Source: Campanula takesimana
Taxonomy: Eukaryota; Streptophyta; Magnoliopsida; Asterales; Campanulaceae
Direction of reading: 5' to 3'
Assembly (NCBI GenBank): GCA_026119855.1
Contig: JAOWBW010001627.1
Location: 1-64,000, forward strand
Length of the DNA stretch: 64,000 bases
Under the pieces are notes generated by a model. The model was not told the DNA's origin. It saw nothing but the letters and a program-made list of their open reading frames with translations, and did not search any database. The translations under genes and the position numbers were made by a program. Positions within the stretch are counted from its first letter, which is position 1. The number at the start of each line of letters is the position of its first letter. Positions 1 through 11,346 of this stretch are shown in pieces.

Positions 1-449
1 ATAATTTTATTCATTGTTTAAATAATATATATCACCAAAGTGATTACCGTTATTTAAATCCAAAATTGTTAAAGTGTTGAATGTTTGAGTTAATATGTGA
101 ATGACTTGAATTTTCCAAAGAAGATCTTAACATTTTACTAAACTTAAGCATTCATGTGGTAACAAATAAAATGAACATTAAGTTGTTTTGTTAAATGCTT
201 ATGACGGCCCAAAAGAAGATTGAGCATTTAATTAAATATTGTTCATATTACTTGTTACCTAAGGCAATCATATATGAGTCAACTCGCAATCCAAATATTA
301 GTTTTGATGTCATGTTGATTGTCTTGTTGATGGATTTCATTTGATATAATTAATCATTTATTATGTAGTTACTTATTTATGTTTTGTATTCATTCTTTTG
401 TTCTCAAAACCCAACAGATTTACTTAATGCTTCATCAGTTACTGCTGCT

Positions 450-1180
450 ATGAGTACTATTCCGATGCTTAATGAGACTAACTTTAAAACTTGGAAAAAC
501 AAAATAGTAATGATCTTAGGCTGTATGGACATAGACCTCGCATTAAGGGAACCGTTTCCGCTTTCTCTCACTGATCAAAGCACTCAAGAAGATCGCTTGA
601 GTGTTGAGAAGTGGAAACGCTCCAACCGCGTGAGCCTAATGATTATGAAAAATATTGTCTCGGAGACCTTTTTGAACACCGTCTCCGAGGATGTTGATGC
701 TAAGACTTTTCTTGAGACCCTTGAAGAATGCTTTGCAAAAAGCGAAAAGTCAGAAACAAGTTATTCTTTAAGAAAGCTTGTTTCCATGAAATACAAGGGT
801 ACCAGGAACTTAAGGGAGTACATTTTAGAAATGCTTCACCTATCGACAAAACTGAAAGCACTTAAGTTAGAGATATCAGAAGATCTTCTCATGCATTTGG
901 TTTTGATATCTCTTCCTCCTCAGTTTGGTCACTTTGAGGTGACCTATAATTGTTAAAAGGATAAGTGGAATATTAATGAATTAATTTCACATGTGACACA
1001 AGAGGAAGATAGGTTAAAGCAAACTAAAATTGAAATGCTCACTTGGCATCTACCTCTTCTCATGGGAGGAAATTGTGGTTGCAAGTAACAAGAAGCTTAA
1101 GTGATCATCTAATGATCATAAAGAAAATAAGTGCTTCTTTTGCAAGGACCATACACACATGAAGTACGACTGCCCTAAGT
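450..1180 (+). pseudogene. copia gag (nucleocapsid region), broken
   Basis: The first convincing ATG is at 450 (MSTIPMLNETNFKTW), typical of plant copia Gag of the UBN2/retrotran_gag type. The frame is open to a TAA at 954-956, where related sequence implies a CAA codon, so this is a point nonsense change. Gag-like sequence continues past the stop to a CCHC zinc knuckle (CFFCKDHTHMKYDC, about 1130-1172) in another frame, so at least one frameshift lies between. In life Gag would form the particle and bind RNA. This copy keeps the knuckle residues intact, unlike the copies at 7652-28054 and 51200-57307. Confidence 0.88.
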
Positions 1181-2796
1181 ATCACGCTTGGCGTGCTAAG
1201 AAAGGTATGTCATTTGGTCTTGTTTGTACTGAGGCTAATTTGGTTTCAATTCCTACATATACATGGTGGTTGGATTTTGGTGCAACAACTCACATAAGTA
1301 TGTCTATGCAGGGTTGCCTGAATTACCGAAGACCTAGTGAAGATGAGAGATTCATCTATATGGGAGCTGGGAATCCGGTGAAGTTATAGGCATAGTGACC
1401 TTTAGATTATTGTTAAGCACTGGCTATTATTTTGTATTAAATAATACATTTATTGTACCGTCCTTTAGGCGGAATTTAATATCTATCACAGTATTGGACA
1501 AGAAAGGTTATTCTTGTTCATTTGGTAATAATAGTGTGATCTTTATTTTAATTCCAATGTTGTTGGTATTAGTACTTTGTCAAGTAATGATAATCTTTAC
1601 TTACTTGACACTATTTAAACAATAAATGAGTCCCATAATAATGAAACCAAAGGTAAAAAGCGAAAGTTTTCAAGTGAAAATTCTTATACCTTATGGCATA
1701 TGCGTTTGGATCATATCTCCAAAGAAGAATTGACAAGCTTGTGTCGGAGGGAATCTTAAATAACTTGGTATTCCGGAAAAGACTTTTGCATTAAATGCCT
1801 AAAAGGAAAGTTTACAAACACTAAAAGAAAGTATCCTCGAGAGCATCAACTGTCTTAGAACTAATACATACGGATATTTGTGGGTCATTCCCTACCCCTT
1901 CTTGGAATGGTCAATAATACTTTATTACGTTCATAGACGACTACTCTCGATATGGGTACATTTATTTACTTCATGAAAAATCTCAATCTTTTGACGTTTT
2001 CAAGTCTTATAAGGCCGAAGTTGAAAATCAACTTGGGAAGACTATTAAGAACGTTATGTCCGATCGTGGTGGTGAATACTATGGTCGGAATGACGGTTCG
2101 GGGGAACAACGTCCGGGTCCTTTTGCTCGCTATCTTGAAGAGTGTGGGATTGTCCATCACTACACTATGCCGGGTACGCCTAGCATGAATGGTATAGCTG
2201 AGAGACGTAATAGAACCCTTAAGGATATGGTAAGAAGTTTGATTTCTTGTACTTCTTTACCTCACTTATTATGGGGCGATGCTTTAAAAACCGCAACTTA
2301 TATTCTCAATATAGCTCCCTCTAAGGTTACTAATAATAAAACCCCTTATGAATTATGGACGAATAAGAAACTGTCCTTAAATCATCTTCATGTATGGGGT
2401 TGTCCAGTAGAAGCTAGGCCTTATAGGCCTATTGAGAGCAAACTGGTCGCTAAAACTGTTAGTAGTTATTTTGTAGGGTATGCCGAGAGATCTAGGGGCT
2501 ATAAATTTTACAACCCGAAAACTAGAACCTTTTTTGAAACGGGAAATGCTAGGTTCTTTGAGGATGTTGAATTTAGAGGGGAAATTAGGAATAATTTTGA
2601 ATTTGAAGAGGAAGAGGCATCCATTTCTATACCTCTTCCCATAGTTCCAATTGGAAATCAAGTACTTGTACCTGAAATTCAAGAGGAACATACAATTCAA
2701 AATAATGACTCCCCTTTAAATATTGACCAACATGAAAATATTGATCATAATGAGGAAATTCAACAACCTCAAATGAGGAAGAACCGGTGCCCTTAA
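1181..2796 (+). pseudogene. copia protease-integrase region, broken
   Basis: The protease active-site triad reads DFG in WWLDFGATTHIS near 1273, where the copy at 46435-50686 has DSG, so the enzyme is expected to be inactive. The integrase zinc-binding and catalytic parts follow. The core is best preserved from 2056 to 2796, with SDRGGEYYG holding the second catalytic Asp and AERRNRT holding the catalytic Glu. The piece with the first catalytic Asp (about 1860-1980) is in a different frame. A frameshift near 2790 separates this piece from the reverse transcriptase. Confidence 0.88.
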
Positions 2797-4469
2797 GGAG
2801 ATCCAATAGAGTAAGAAGGAGTGCAATTTCAGATGATTATGAAATGTATCTTACCGAGAATGAAGGACACTTAGGTTTAGTGGGAGATGAGCCTCTCACC
2901 TTCCATGAAGCCATTAATAGTCCTAATTCTCATAAGTGGATCAATGCCATAAATGAAGAGTTAAAATCTATGAAAGACAATGACGTTTGGGATCTTGTCT
3001 CATTACCTAAAGATGTGAAACCCATTGGTTGTAAATGGATATTTTAAACCAAAAAGGATTCACAAGGTAATATGGAAATATATAAGGCTCGTCTTGTTGC
3101 TAAAGGTTTTACTAAAAAAGAAGGCATTGATTATAAAGAAACATTTTCTCCGGTATCTTCTAAAAACTCTTTTAAAATCATTATGGCACTAGTAGCACAT
3201 TATGATCTTGAGCTTCATCAAATAGATGTAAAGACATCTTTTCTCAATAGAGACATTGAGAAAACTATCTATATGAAGAAACCAGAAATGGTGACTGATT
3301 TGGAACAAACTAATCAATTAGTTTGTAAACTTAAGAAATTCATTTATGGGCTCAAGCAAACTTCTCGTCAATGGTATTTAAAATTTAATCAAGTTATTTT
3401 TTCATTTGGTTTTGAAACGAATCGTGGTGAAGATTGTATATACCATAAGTTCAGTGGGAGTAAATTTATATTTTTGGTTTTATATGTGAATGATATTTTG
3501 CCTGCCTGTAATGATATGAATCTTCTTAAAGAAACTAAGAATTTTCTTTCAAACAAATTTGAAATGAAAGATCTTGGTGAGGCATCTTTTGTATTAGAAA
3601 TCCAAATTCACCGTGATCGCTCACGTGGTATTTTAGGATTATCACAAAAGGCCTATATAGAAAAGGTATTACGAAGGTTTAACATGCAAAACTGTAAACC
3701 ACATGACACCCCTGTTTCTAAGGAAGATAAATTTAGTCTAAATCAATGTCCTAAAAATAATTTTGAATCCAAGTATATGAAAAATATCCCTTATGCATCT
3801 GCAGTAGGAAGCTTAATGTATGCACAAGTCTGTACTCGTCCAGACCTTGCTTTTATTGTTGGGATGCTTGGTAGATACCAAAGCAATCCAGGGAGAGAAC
3901 ATTGGGTTGCAGCCAAAAGAGTGATGCAGTATTTACAAAACACCAAGGACTACATCCTTACATATTCAAAGTCGGATCATCTTGAGATCATTGGGTATTC
4001 CGATTCCGACTTAGCTGGATGCCAAGACAGTCGTAAATCAACGTCTGGTTATGTCTTCACATTAACCGGTAGAGCAGTTTCTTGGAGAAGTGCCAAGCAG
4101 ACACTCGTAACTTCCTCTACCATGGAAGCCGAGTTTGTTGCTTGTTTCGAGGCATCCAATCAAGCTATATGGCTGCGTAAGTTTATTGAGGGACTGCGAA
4201 TTGTCGATAGTGTCGAAAGACCTATTAAGTTATATTGTGACAATCGGGCTGCAGTCTTGTACTCCAACAACAACAAGAGTTCATCAAAATCTAAGCATAT
4301 AGATTTTAAGTTTCTTGTTGTAACAGAAAGAGTACAAAATGAACAAATAGAAATACAACTTATTGGGACAAAATCCATGTTAGCGGATCCGTTTACTAAG
4401 GCGTTATCACCTTTAGTGTTTCACGAGCATGTTGCTCATATGGGTATAACAACTTTTGATAACATTTAA
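2787..4469 (+). pseudogene. copia reverse transcriptase-RNase H, broken
   Basis: One frame runs from MPLRRSNRVRRS through the RT domain to the end of RNase H and is interrupted by a single TAA at 3045-3047. RT landmarks are ARLVAKGFTKKEGIDY, QIDVKTSFLN and the catalytic-site segment near 3484, which reads YVNDI instead of the YVDDI seen in the copy at 46435-50686. Loss of a catalytic Asp would by itself abolish polymerase activity. RNase H/tether landmarks follow (GYSDSDLAGC, SSTMEAEF, YCDNRAA, SKHIDFKF). The final stop is at about 4467, followed by non-coding 3' sequence up to the LTR. Confidence 0.92.
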
Positions 4470-4814
4470 TATAGTGGGAATTTATGTTGTTTCTTCATTT
4501 ATTGTTCTATTACTATTAATGTTTTTTTTTATCTCATTTGGTTAAATTGGACTAGTTGAAAGAATATGTAGATATTCATTATGTTCCATGCTACACATCT
4601 ACACTTTTGATCTATGTCATTTAGTTTGATGTGTACATGTGATTATTATGGGTTTAGTTGCGAATCAATTACAACGACTGCCCCTTTAGTCCTATACTTG
4701 TATGGCTAATGGACGGATTGTTATAGATGACAACAAAGTGCACATTAGGGTTGTCATTTGTGTTATATTTATGATTTTAAGGAAAGACTTTGTTTTGCAA
4801 CCCAAGTGTGAGAT
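4470..4814 (+). other. copia copy 1 3' untranslated region and degenerate polypurine tract
   Basis: Non-coding sequence between the RNase H stop and the LTR. It ends in AAGTGTGAGAT directly before the LTR, a one-base variant of the purine tract AAGTGGGAGAT found at the same place in the copy at 51200-57307. The purine tract primes plus-strand DNA synthesis in this class. Confidence 0.75.
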
Positions 4815-5282
4815 TGTTAGAACATGGCTTGCATAACAAGTCATTTAGCATTTTCATATATAAAATCATGATTATAATGTTAATATAAAGTGTAGTAAAT
4901 TATAATAAATGTGTAGAATTCCTGGATGTAACATTACCTATTTTTGATGGGCAAAAAGGTAATTTGACATCACTTAGGTTGAAAGGGTGTAGTCCCTAAA
5001 TGAAGTGCCTCTTTGTCTTGTATATATAGGGCCTTCCATCAACCCTTAAGACATACTACATTCTTATAATTCTCTCCTACATAATTTTCATCATTGTCTA
5101 GAAGTTTTTGAGAGAAAAAGGCACTCATCGTTTAGAAGATCTTCATCCCCTACATCTTCTTATTCTTCTTATTCTCCCTACAACATCAATCATGGATTCA
5201 ACAGGTATACGCTTCCGCCTTCATCTCATTCTCAAACTTATTCCGGAATAGAGTATGGCATTCTGGGATTAAAATTGTTCCA
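4815..5282 (+). repeat. 3' LTR of copia copy 1
   Basis: Starts TGTTAGAACATGGCTTGC and matches the 471-478 bp LTRs at 7652, 46435, 51200 and 56830. It carries the TATA-like segment near 5023 (TATATATAGGG) and the conserved U5 with the TCTTCTTATTCTTCTTATTC tract. The expected terminal ACA after TTGTTCCA is missing because the sequence passes directly into an inverted solo LTR. Confidence 0.88.
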
Positions 5283-5361
5283 TTAGGATCAACAAGCGCA
5301 GTGGAAGATGAACAATAATCGAAACCCTAGAGCCCGGATTCGTCCATGATGATTAAATTAA

Positions 5362-5543
5362 GAATAATACTAGGAGCACAAAAAAGTCACAAAAATATTG
5401 CTCATTAAATGTTAGGTGTAATGATTTTATTGGTGCTTTTAATTAGAGTGTGGCGGATACACTATCGATGCAACCAATAAAACATCGTTTCCTCATTTTG
5501 TGAGCAAGATTTTGTGACTCTATTTTGTGCCCTAGCATTGTTC
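5362..5543. mobile_element. MULE-type MITE, family M1, copy 1
   Basis: A 182-bp element with terminal inverted repeats of about 45 bp (GAATAATACTAGGAGCAC at the left; reverse complement of the right begins GAACAATGCTAGGGCAC). It is flanked by an exact 9-bp duplication TTAAATTAA at 5353-5361 and 5544-5552. The uninterrupted target is visible in the related solo LTR near 35032. Similar copies lie at 30648, 59209 and 59776. It has no coding capacity. Confidence 0.9.
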
Positions 5544-5941
5544 TTAAATTAAATACAAGATGATTATAGAATACTAACCTTGTTTGCGTTAATCTTTGAT
5601 CTTGAATCTTAGATCTTCTTGCTATGATTTTGGAATCACAGACTTAAAGGTGTTGAAAAACGAACTATAAATATCCATACGACAAACGAAATTCAAAAAC
5701 GATTCTTGAACGGAATCGCTAGATCCAAATATTAGAAATCGGATTTATAATCTTCAATACTATATGAATTTTGTGTTCTTGAGCATTCGATTCTCAATCT
5801 AGAATAAAAAAATTATGTTTCTCAAACATACTTGATGTTATCTTTTGTTATTGCTGTAAAGGTAGGTATTTATGCTTATTAAAATCTAACAATTAAGGAT
5901 TAATGACATAAGTCTCGTATCCTTAAGCAACAAGGAGATCA

Positions 5942-6145
5942 GGTCCGGCCCAGGCCCTGCACGGGCGTGCACCTCAAAGGGCACGGCTGTGCAGAGGTTT
6001 GTTTTGCATCCTGATTGCTAAAAGGCCTGCTGCAAAGGCATACACCTAAAGAACTCGGTTGTGCATTAGTCATCAGGATCTAAATGCCTTTGGTCCAAGT
6101 GGTGCACGTGCGTGTCTCTAAAAGAGCACGACGATGCACCCTAGG
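5942..6145. repeat. GC-rich degenerate short-repeat array in solo LTR
   Basis: Several degenerate copies of a palindrome-like motif (GCACGGGCGTGCA, GCACGGCTGTGCA, GCACGTGCGTGTC, GCACGACGATGCACC) spaced by 20-50 bp, in otherwise AT-rich sequence. The related solo LTR at 33772 has different GC-rich sequence at the corresponding place. Confidence 0.7.
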
Positions 6146-6880
6146 AAACTCATATTTAGCCTTTAAAATTGATTCGTTCTTTGTGTGTGACCTCATAGGC
6201 CAATGTATTATGTTGGTAATGAGATTGATATAATCAATTCTCATAAATTATGAGCGGAATCTAGCAAGCCATCATGAATACCTAAATAATACACCATCTA
6301 AGTCTGTTGTTTTCATAATATAACATATCATAATCTTTTTGTCACACGATATCATAATGGACATAAGTCATGGTCCAAGTCAACTTATATTATCCAATGC
6401 TTTTCTCGGTCATAAGTAAATTGATATGAGCAAATGACATTGATCTCATAAATTATTTTAGTGCTCCACACATTCTTATCAATCTTACTCATCGATGAGC
6501 TCAAGCAGATATCTCTCCGAAGATGGACAAATCACATCTTGACTTATCATTCTTCCCTACAAAAATTCGATTACGCCAATCACAGCCGTTATAACTACCG
6601 GTTAAAGGTAGCGTTTGACCATGTCAAACATACTATTTATCATGTGGAAGACCATGATAATCTCAGGTTTAAGGATTCTAATGATATAGCTATATGAGAT
6701 TTAATTATGACATTTGACCATGACATAAATTTCAGAACATGTCAATCTAACACCTTGTTCTCCAACAATTGCCCACAAGTTTAATCAGCATTTCCATGCA
6801 CATACTCATTTAATAATCAAGGTTGTTATCTCTATGATAAATATAATGACCTTTCTCAAAGTAGGACATAATCTCCAACA

Positions 6881-7651
6881 CTTTTACCGTAAAGTATTAT
6901 CTTATCATTTCTAGTCACATTAAAAAAATTAAACCATAAACCCCCTTTTAATACTACATGTAAACCTCATGGCACTAAAATGAGATTAACCCTTTTAAAA
7001 ATGACATATAATGTTTTACTTTGTTTTTATATATACTTTGGTAGCCTTATTGCTTTTACCGTAGAGTATTATGTTTCTAAGTGTAAATTAAGTAATAATT
7101 ACTGATTAAAATTAAATAATTTAGTCAAAAAATAAATTCAATAAAAATAATATTTATTTGAGAAATATTAATATTTCCGCCCCAAAATAAATATTAGTAC
7201 TAATATACAAATTAAGTAATAATTACTGATGGAATGAGAAATGAAAGTTACTAGTATCCATCCATATACAAATGCAGTGGTGAACCATTCACCCATTTTA
7301 AAGTTACGTCAATTTTATCATTTTTCAAATTTAGAATAATAATACATTTGTTCCAGAGTAAATGTCGTTATTTTTTTACGTTAGTACGAAAGCATTTTGA
7401 GTAAAATTTTTAAATTAATTTAGCTATCATAATTAAAAAAAATGTTATTAATATTATTTATATTGGTGTATTAATCACAAGTTTTACAATTTTATTAGGA
7501 TAATTAAATCAACTTAAATTTATTGCTCAAAATCTACTCGTAATAACGTAAAAAACGGTGACATTTATTCTAAGACATTTATCACTAAATGAAGAAATCT
7601 TAAATTTGACCATTTTCTGAAAATATTAACCTATCATAATTTTGACCTTTT
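6881..7651. other. AT-rich spacer with degraded MITE
   Basis: No gene seen. At about 7345-7600 there is an imperfect inverted structure (AAATGTCGTTATTTTTTTACG at the left, CGTAAAAAACGGTGACATTTA at the right) whose centre resembles the Stowaway-like elements at 43612 and 62987 (ACAAGTTTTACAATTTTATTAG). It looks like an old MITE that has lost its outer ends. Confidence 0.5.
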
Positions 7652-8122
7652 TGTTGGAACAATTTATGATCCCCGAATGCCATTCTCATATTCAGAATAA
7701 GATTGAGGAAAGAGATGAAGGCGGAAGCGAAATGTTACCTGTTGAATCCATTAAAGATGTTGTAGGGAGAAATAAGATGAAGAAGAAGAATTTAGGGGAC
7801 GGAGTTCTTCTAAATGATTGTGCCTTTTCCTCTTTACTTCTTTAACACTTAATGAAGATTTATCAAGAGAGTAATAATGAATGATGTAGTGATTTCAAGG
7901 GTTGATGGAGAACACTTTATATATGAAACCAATAGGCACCTCATTTAGGGACTACACCCTTTCAACCTTTAGTGATATTATATTACCACTTTGCCCATAA
8001 AAAATAGGTAATATTACATCCAGGAATTCTACACTTTTATTTACTACACTTTATATTAACATTATAATCATGATTTCATAAATAAAATATTAATGACTTG
8101 TTGTGCAAGCCATGTTCTAACA
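7652..8122 (-). repeat. 3' LTR of copia copy 2
   Basis: A 471-bp LTR in reverse orientation, from TGTTGGAACA to TGTTCTAACA, matching the other copies of the family. The purine tract next to it reads ATCTCCCATTTGGG on the plus strand. Confidence 0.93.
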
Positions 8123-8449
8123 ATCTCCCATTTGGGTTGCAAAACAAAGTCTTTCCTTTAAAACCATAAATATAACACAAATGACAACCCTTATGTGCGC
8201 ACTTTATTGTTATTTATAACAATCTCGTCCATTAGACATCCAAGTATAAGGACTAAAGGGGCAGTCGTTGTAATTGATTCGCAACTAAACCCACAGTAAT
8301 CACGTATACAAATCCAACTGAATGACATAGATCAAAAGTGTAGATGTGTAGAATGGAATCATAATGAATATCAACATAGTCTTCCAGCTAGTCCAACTTA
8401 ACCAAATGAGATCAAAAAATTTTAAATAAGAGAACAATTAATGAAAGAA

Positions 8450-9074
8450 CAACACAAACTCCCACTATACCAAATGTTATCAAGATCGTTACACCCATGT
8501 GAAACACTGAAGATAATAACGCTTTCATAAACGAATCCTCTAAAATGGAGTTTGTTTCTATAAGTTGTATTTCTTTGTTCATTTTCCTTTACAACAAGAA
8601 ACTTTAATGTCTATATCCTTCAGACTTTGATGAACTCTTGTTGTTGTAAGACTGCCGCCTGATTGTCACAATAAAATTAAGCGGTATTTCGACACTTGTT
8701 GACAATTGGCATTTTCTTAATAAACTTATGCAGCCATATAATTTAACTAATGTCGGAATAACTAATGATCTCAAGATGATCCGACTTCAAATATAGGCAA
8801 GTAGTTCTTTAGTTTTTTGTAAATAATTTTATCATTCTTTTGGCTGCTACCTAATGTTCTCTTCCGGATTGCTTTGGTATTGACCAAGCATCCCAACAAT
8901 AAATATAAGACTTACGCATACATTAAGCTTCTTTACTGCTGATGCAAAAAGGGATATTCTCCATATACTTGGATTCAAAATTACTTTTAGGACACTGTTT
9001 GAGACTTTTAAACTTGTCTCCTTTAAAATTAGGGGTGTCAAGTGGTTTATAGTTTTGCATGCTAAACCTTTGTA
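8450..9074 (-). pseudogene. copia copy 2 RNase H and C-terminal RT remnant
   Basis: Reverse-strand sequence aligns with the RNase H/RT tail of the other copies: the cleanest matches are the FIVGMLGQYQSNPEE block near 8860-8900 and the QN-K-CKPLDTP-like block near 9030-9060. Many stops and indels. The copia sequence stops at 9079, where the gypsy element is inserted, and resumes at 23248 in register. Confidence 0.8.
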
Positions 9075-9079
9075 ATACC

Positions 9080-9845
9080 TGTCGCGACCCCGGACCCCGC
9101 GGGCCCGAGACCGCGAGCTGGACGTCGACTCTAAACCAAAACTAAGAAATACCAGAGTTAAAAATTTCATTTGATACCAAAAGGTGATGATCCAAAGTTT
9201 TACAAAACCAAGTTTGATAGAAACCAATTACAACTATCATAAACTTCCACAAGTTTATGCCCAACAAAATACAAATATACAATTCTTAATGACGTCAATG
9301 TTTGGTACAACTACCCCAAAATGGTTACACATTTACATAATTTAAACCAACATATATCAACCTTCCCCAAAAGAATGGATCCACACTCGACGTCCTCTTT
9401 CTCGTGATCAACGAGACTAATCCTTAGCACCTGGGGGGGGGGGGTTAAGGAAAAACAAAGATAAAAGAAAAGGGGGTGAGATAAATCTCAATAAGTTACT
9501 AGTGCAACTACATGACATGCTATGATGCAATAAGCAATAAGCAATAATAAATATCACATAGCACATAGCATTTATCACATAATAGATAGCAGCGGAAATA
9601 AACACATAACAAAGGATATAGCCAAGGTTTTCCAAACCGGAACATCCAAATAAAGGATCGCTGCGCAGCTTCAATAATCAATAAATCATCATCTTCGTAA
9701 TAGCATGAAAGCCGAAGAGAAAACCCCGGTACCGGAACCAATAACCATAAAAGTGTCACAAAGGACAAGGACCATGACACAAAGTCATGCCCGTTAGCTA
9801 GATACATTCACAAAGGAACGCTAACTTGACTTTTCCAAGACCAAT
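9080..9845 (-). repeat. gypsy LTR A, truncated
   Basis: Matches the first 760 bp (plus-strand view) of the LTRs at 14415 and 21145, then jumps at about 9845 into the end of the polyprotein gene. Compared with the intact junction at 16500-16575, about 1.4 kb covering the rest of the LTR and the first bases of the internal region are missing. It differs from the other two LTRs at about ten positions while those two are nearly identical. Confidence 0.9.
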
Positions 9846-11343
9846 AACCACGGAAATTTCCTCTCGATCTCATCTCGGAGCTCCCACGTCGACTCCTCGA
9901 TGTTATGATTCCTCCAAAGGACTCTAACCAACGCAATGCTTTTGCTCCTCAACTCTTGGACTTTAGAATCTAAGATCCGAACCGGTCGTTCCTCATAAGT
10001 CATGCCGGGCTCAATATCCTCCGGTATCCTCGGTAACACGTGAGATGGGTCATGAACATACTTCCGAAGCATAGAAACGTGAAAAACATTATGCAACCGG
10101 TCCAAAGATGGTGGTAACGCAAGACGATACGCTAGAAGTCCAACCTTTCCCAAATCTCAAACGGACCAATAAACCTCGGTGCCAATTTGCCTTTCTTCCC
10201 AAACCTACGAATACACACCTTTGGAGATACCTTCAAGAATACCAAATCACCGGTCTGAAAACTAAGATCACGTCTTCGGTTATCTGCGTAGCTCTTATGT
10301 CGACTCTGGGCTGTCTTCAATCTATCCCGGATAACTCTAACCTTTTCAACTGAATCCCGAAGCAAATCAATACCCAAAACCTTCGCTTCACCGACCTCAT
10401 CCCAACAAATAGGCGATCTACACTTCCTTCCATACAAGGCCTCAAACGGTGCCATCTCGATACTAGCCTGATAACTGTTGTTGTAAGAGAACTCCACTAA
10501 CGGTAGGTGCGAATCCCAAGAATCGGAAAAGTCTATCGAACACGCTCGCAACATATCCTCCAAAATCTGAATAGTCCTCTCGGATTGACCGTCGGTCTGA
10601 GGATGAAAAGCTGTACTGAATCGCAATTCTGTACCCAAAGCTTCCTGAAACGCCTTCCAGAATCTAGAAGTAAACCTCGGGTCTCGATCTGACACAATGC
10701 TAACCGGAACCCCATGCAATCTAACGATCTCATCGATATAAAGGGTCGCAAGCTTCTCCATCGAATATCTGATGTCAATGGGCAAGAAATGGGCACTCTT
10801 GGTCAATCTATCCACTATTACCCAAACACTGTCATACTTTCTGCGGGTACGAGGCAGTCCCGTAACGAAATCCATAGTCACATGCTCCCATTTCCACTCG
10901 GGAATCTCTAACGGCTGAAGTAGTCCCGCGGGTCTCTGATGCTCGGCTTTGACCTGCTGACACGTTAAACACCTCGATACATACTTTGCTATTTCCCTCT
11001 TCATATTAATCCACCAAAATTGTTGCTTCAAATCCTGATACATCTTCGTACTACCCGGATGAATAGTATACCTCGATTTGTGACCCTCATCAAGAACTCT
11101 CTGTTTAATTCCATCAACATCCGGAACACACAAACGACCAAGGAAAGTCAAAACTCCACTCGAGCTAACAGAAAAATCCTCGAAATTCTTTTCCTTCAAT
11201 TTACCCATTATCTTCACCAACTCGGGATCTTCTTTCTGAGCTTCCTTTATCCTCTGAATTAGGGTCGGAGACACCCTAATATTCGCAAAAATAGCCCCAT
11301 GTCTCGATTCACGAGGAGACCAATCTCGAACATCCTCAAGCAT
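9846..11343 (-). pseudogene. gypsy copy I integrase and chromodomain
   Basis: Integrase with the zinc-binding part (HPGSTKMYQDL and CLTCQQVKAEH) and catalytic core (MDFVTGLPRTRRKYD, SDRDPRF, GQSERT) is open from 11343 to 10132. A one-base deletion in the A run near 10150 shifts the frame, so the C-terminal part (GLLAYRLALPPSL to the chromodomain-like LVRVLWRNHNIEESTWELRD) lies in another frame. The true C-terminus is lost because the LTR A deletion fuses it to LTR sequence. A TGA at 11347-11349 separates it from RNase H. Confidence 0.92.
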
Positions 11344-11346
11344 TTT

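Larger units (their letters stand above)
1..5282 (+). mobile_element. Ty1/copia retrotransposon, copy 1 (5' end outside window)
   Basis: Order of domains is gag, protease, integrase, reverse transcriptase, RNase H, 3' LTR, which is the copia order. The first bases align with the leader of the copia copy at 51200-57307 about 700 bases after its 5' LTR, so the 5' LTR, primer site and first part of the leader lie upstream of the window. The reading frame is broken by several frameshifts and stops, so this copy is dead. The 3' end merges with an unrelated inverted solo LTR that begins within the last seven bases. Confidence 0.93.
5276..6880 (-). repeat. solo LTR of a second LTR family, inverted, with MITE insertion
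   Basis: Read on the minus strand this segment aligns over its length with the solo LTR at 33772-35122. Shared blocks include the start at 6880 (TGTTGGAGATTATGTCC), CTTGTTGGAGAACAAGG near 6770, the block around 6350-6400 on the dense TGACTTGGACCATGACTTA match, and the end near 5300 (CCACTGCGCTTG). It has no internal coding region or primer site next to it. A 182-bp MITE (5362-5543) and a GC-rich repeat array (5942-6145) lie inside. The outer end shares TGTTCCA with the adjoining copia LTR. Confidence 0.75.

Noticed and set aside
9417..9807. Minus-strand frames with Cys/Tyr-rich, membrane-like composition in the gypsy LTRs (also at 14752-15139 and 21376-21871)
   Set aside because: They lie in LTR sequence, have no recognisable domain, and their conservation simply follows the identity of the LTRs.
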